Part shown: piece by piece, positions 63,551-64,000 of the stretch | Numbering within the stretch: the stretch's first letter is position 1 | Layout of the letters: every line of letters begins with the position of its first letter | From: Candidatus Krumholzibacteriia bacterium | GTDB lineage: Bacteria > Krumholzibacteriota > Krumholzibacteriia > WVZY01 > JAKEHA01 | NCBI GenBank assembly: GCA_029865265.1 | Contig: JAOUHG010000003.1 | Span: 1 to 64,000, forward strand | DNA length: 64,000 nucleotides | Reading direction: 5' to 3' | The notes under the pieces: model-generated | What the model was told of the DNA's origin: nothing | What the model saw: the letters and a program-made list of their open reading frames with translations, nothing else | The model's database searches: none | Translations under genes and position numbers: made by a program

Positions 63551-63572
63551 AGCGCCCGCGAAGGAGAAGCCC

Positions 63573-64000
63573 TTGCGTTACGTCGTCACCGGTGAGTGGA
63601 ACAAGAACAGCCTGCTGCGTCTGATTCTGTTCTTCTTTCTCGTCTTTATCCTCTTTTTCTGGATCACCAACTGGATTCTCTACTTCCAGAAGATGACCCT
63701 GGCCCCGGCGTCGGTGGTCGGGTACCTCCGTGGCGACCCCGCTGCCGAGTTCGGCCTGCCTCCACGCCCCCTGGGCGCGCTCGCGGAGACGAGCCACTTC
63801 CATCTCTTCGCCATGGGGGTCCTGGTGATGACGCTCACCCATCTGGTCCTGTTCGTGCCGGTGAGCGCCCGGATCAAGGGTACGCTCACGCTGGTCACGT
63901 TCCTGAGCGCACTGCTGAATGAAGGAAGCAACTGGCTGGTCCGCTTCGTTCACCCCGGCTTTGCGGTGCTCAAGGTGGCGTGCTTCCTGCTGTTGCAGGT
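63573..64000 (+). CDS. Multi-pass membrane protein of the metal-regulated operon, cut at window edge
   Basis: Behind AAGGAG (eight bases) a TTG at 63573 starts a frame open to the window end (142 codons). Helices: LLRLILFFFLVFILFFWITNWILYF (about residues 14-38), HFHLFAMGVLVMTLTHLVLFVP (about 75-96), GTLTLVTFLSALLNEGSNWLV and FAVLKVACFLLLQV. Conserved-looking His residues in ETSHFHLF and LTHLVL lie on the helix-2 face and could bind haem. Together with the FMN-binding protein and the porin it could be a membrane electron carrier from the quinone pool to a periplasmic flavoprotein. The family is not recognised and the C-terminus is missing. Confidence 0.7.
   Translation, partial: MRYVVTGEWNKNSLLRLILFFFLVFILFFWITNWILYFQKMTLAPASVVGYLRGDPAAEFGLPPRPLGALAETSHFHLFAMGVLVMTLTHLVLFVPVSARIKGTLTLVTFLSALLNEGSNWLVRFVHPGFAVLKVACFLLLQ

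Overview
ORGANISM. The window is a GC-rich stretch of chromosome from a Gram-negative, two-membrane bacterium: it encodes an OmpA-family protein, a porin-like barrel, several lipoproteins and lipopolysaccharide-type glycosyltransferases. Four large secreted proteins end in the same FlgD/Por-secretion-like Ig domain (PNPxx...VYDVxGRxV...GxYFxR...KxVxxx). That style is typical of the FCB group and nearby candidate phyla such as Eisenbacteria, Krumholzibacteriota and Latescibacteria. The phylum is an inference; no rRNA or other marker is present. No tRNA, CRISPR array, integrase or insertion sequence was seen. LAYOUT 1-13.6 kb: a truncated secreted amidohydrolase with a TolB-like propeller, a subtilisin-like protease, a cupin, an unknown 242-aa protein, a lipoprotein glycosidase, a DUF1697 protein, an M3 peptidase, an aquaporin remnant with an internal deletion, a histidine phosphatase, a CPXCG zinc-ribbon protein, a delta-60-repeat secreted protein and a small outer-membrane barrel. 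LAYOUT 13.6-31 kb: an SOS/mutagenesis neighbourhood. LexA (14341) and, on the same strand, the three mutasome genes imuA (19346), imuB (22588) and dnaE2/imuC (27662) lie within 16.5 kb, separated by unrelated genes. lexA, imuA and dnaE2 each have a promoter whose 17-bp spacer holds the same palindrome, AGACA-N2-TGTCT, almost certainly the LexA operator of this lineage. Between them lie a GT4/six-hairpin plus GH130 glycan operon with a structured leader, a TfoX-like protein and a secreted alpha/beta hydrolase. Also here are an arsenic locus (MarR regulator, ArsN2-ArsM fusion, 20-aa cysteine peptide, twin operators) and an SDR gene followed by an AhpD-like gene whose CxxC motif reads C-H-Y-UGA, a probable selenoprotein. 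LAYOUT 31-43.5 kb: a membrane protein, a 1293-aa secreted protein with three copies of a 140-aa module, an SDR/DUF2867 protein, a DinB-like protein, an amidase, an adrenodoxin-reductase-type flavoprotein, a DUF1330 protein that has lost its usual stop, and an M1 aminopeptidase. LAYOUT 43.5-50.5 kb: two divergent, tightly overlapping gene sets for lipid synthesis. One has a CDP-alcohol phosphatidyltransferase, a nucleotidyltransferase-like protein and PlsC. The other has a serine-palmitoyltransferase-like enzyme, an acetoacetate-decarboxylase-like protein, a lipid kinase and a zinc dehydrogenase. They plausibly make a sphingoid or other unusual lipid. LAYOUT 50.5-64 kb: a 59-aa protein, an OmpA protein, a HerA-like ATPase, a lipoprotein with an aerolysin-like stretch, a glycan-assembly block (two GT2, one GT4, AsnB) and a TrmH-type RNA methyltransferase. 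Last is a DtxR/MntR-type regulator with two operators ahead of a porin, an FMN-binding protein and a membrane protein that runs off the right edge; this looks like a metal-responsive envelope electron-transfer system.
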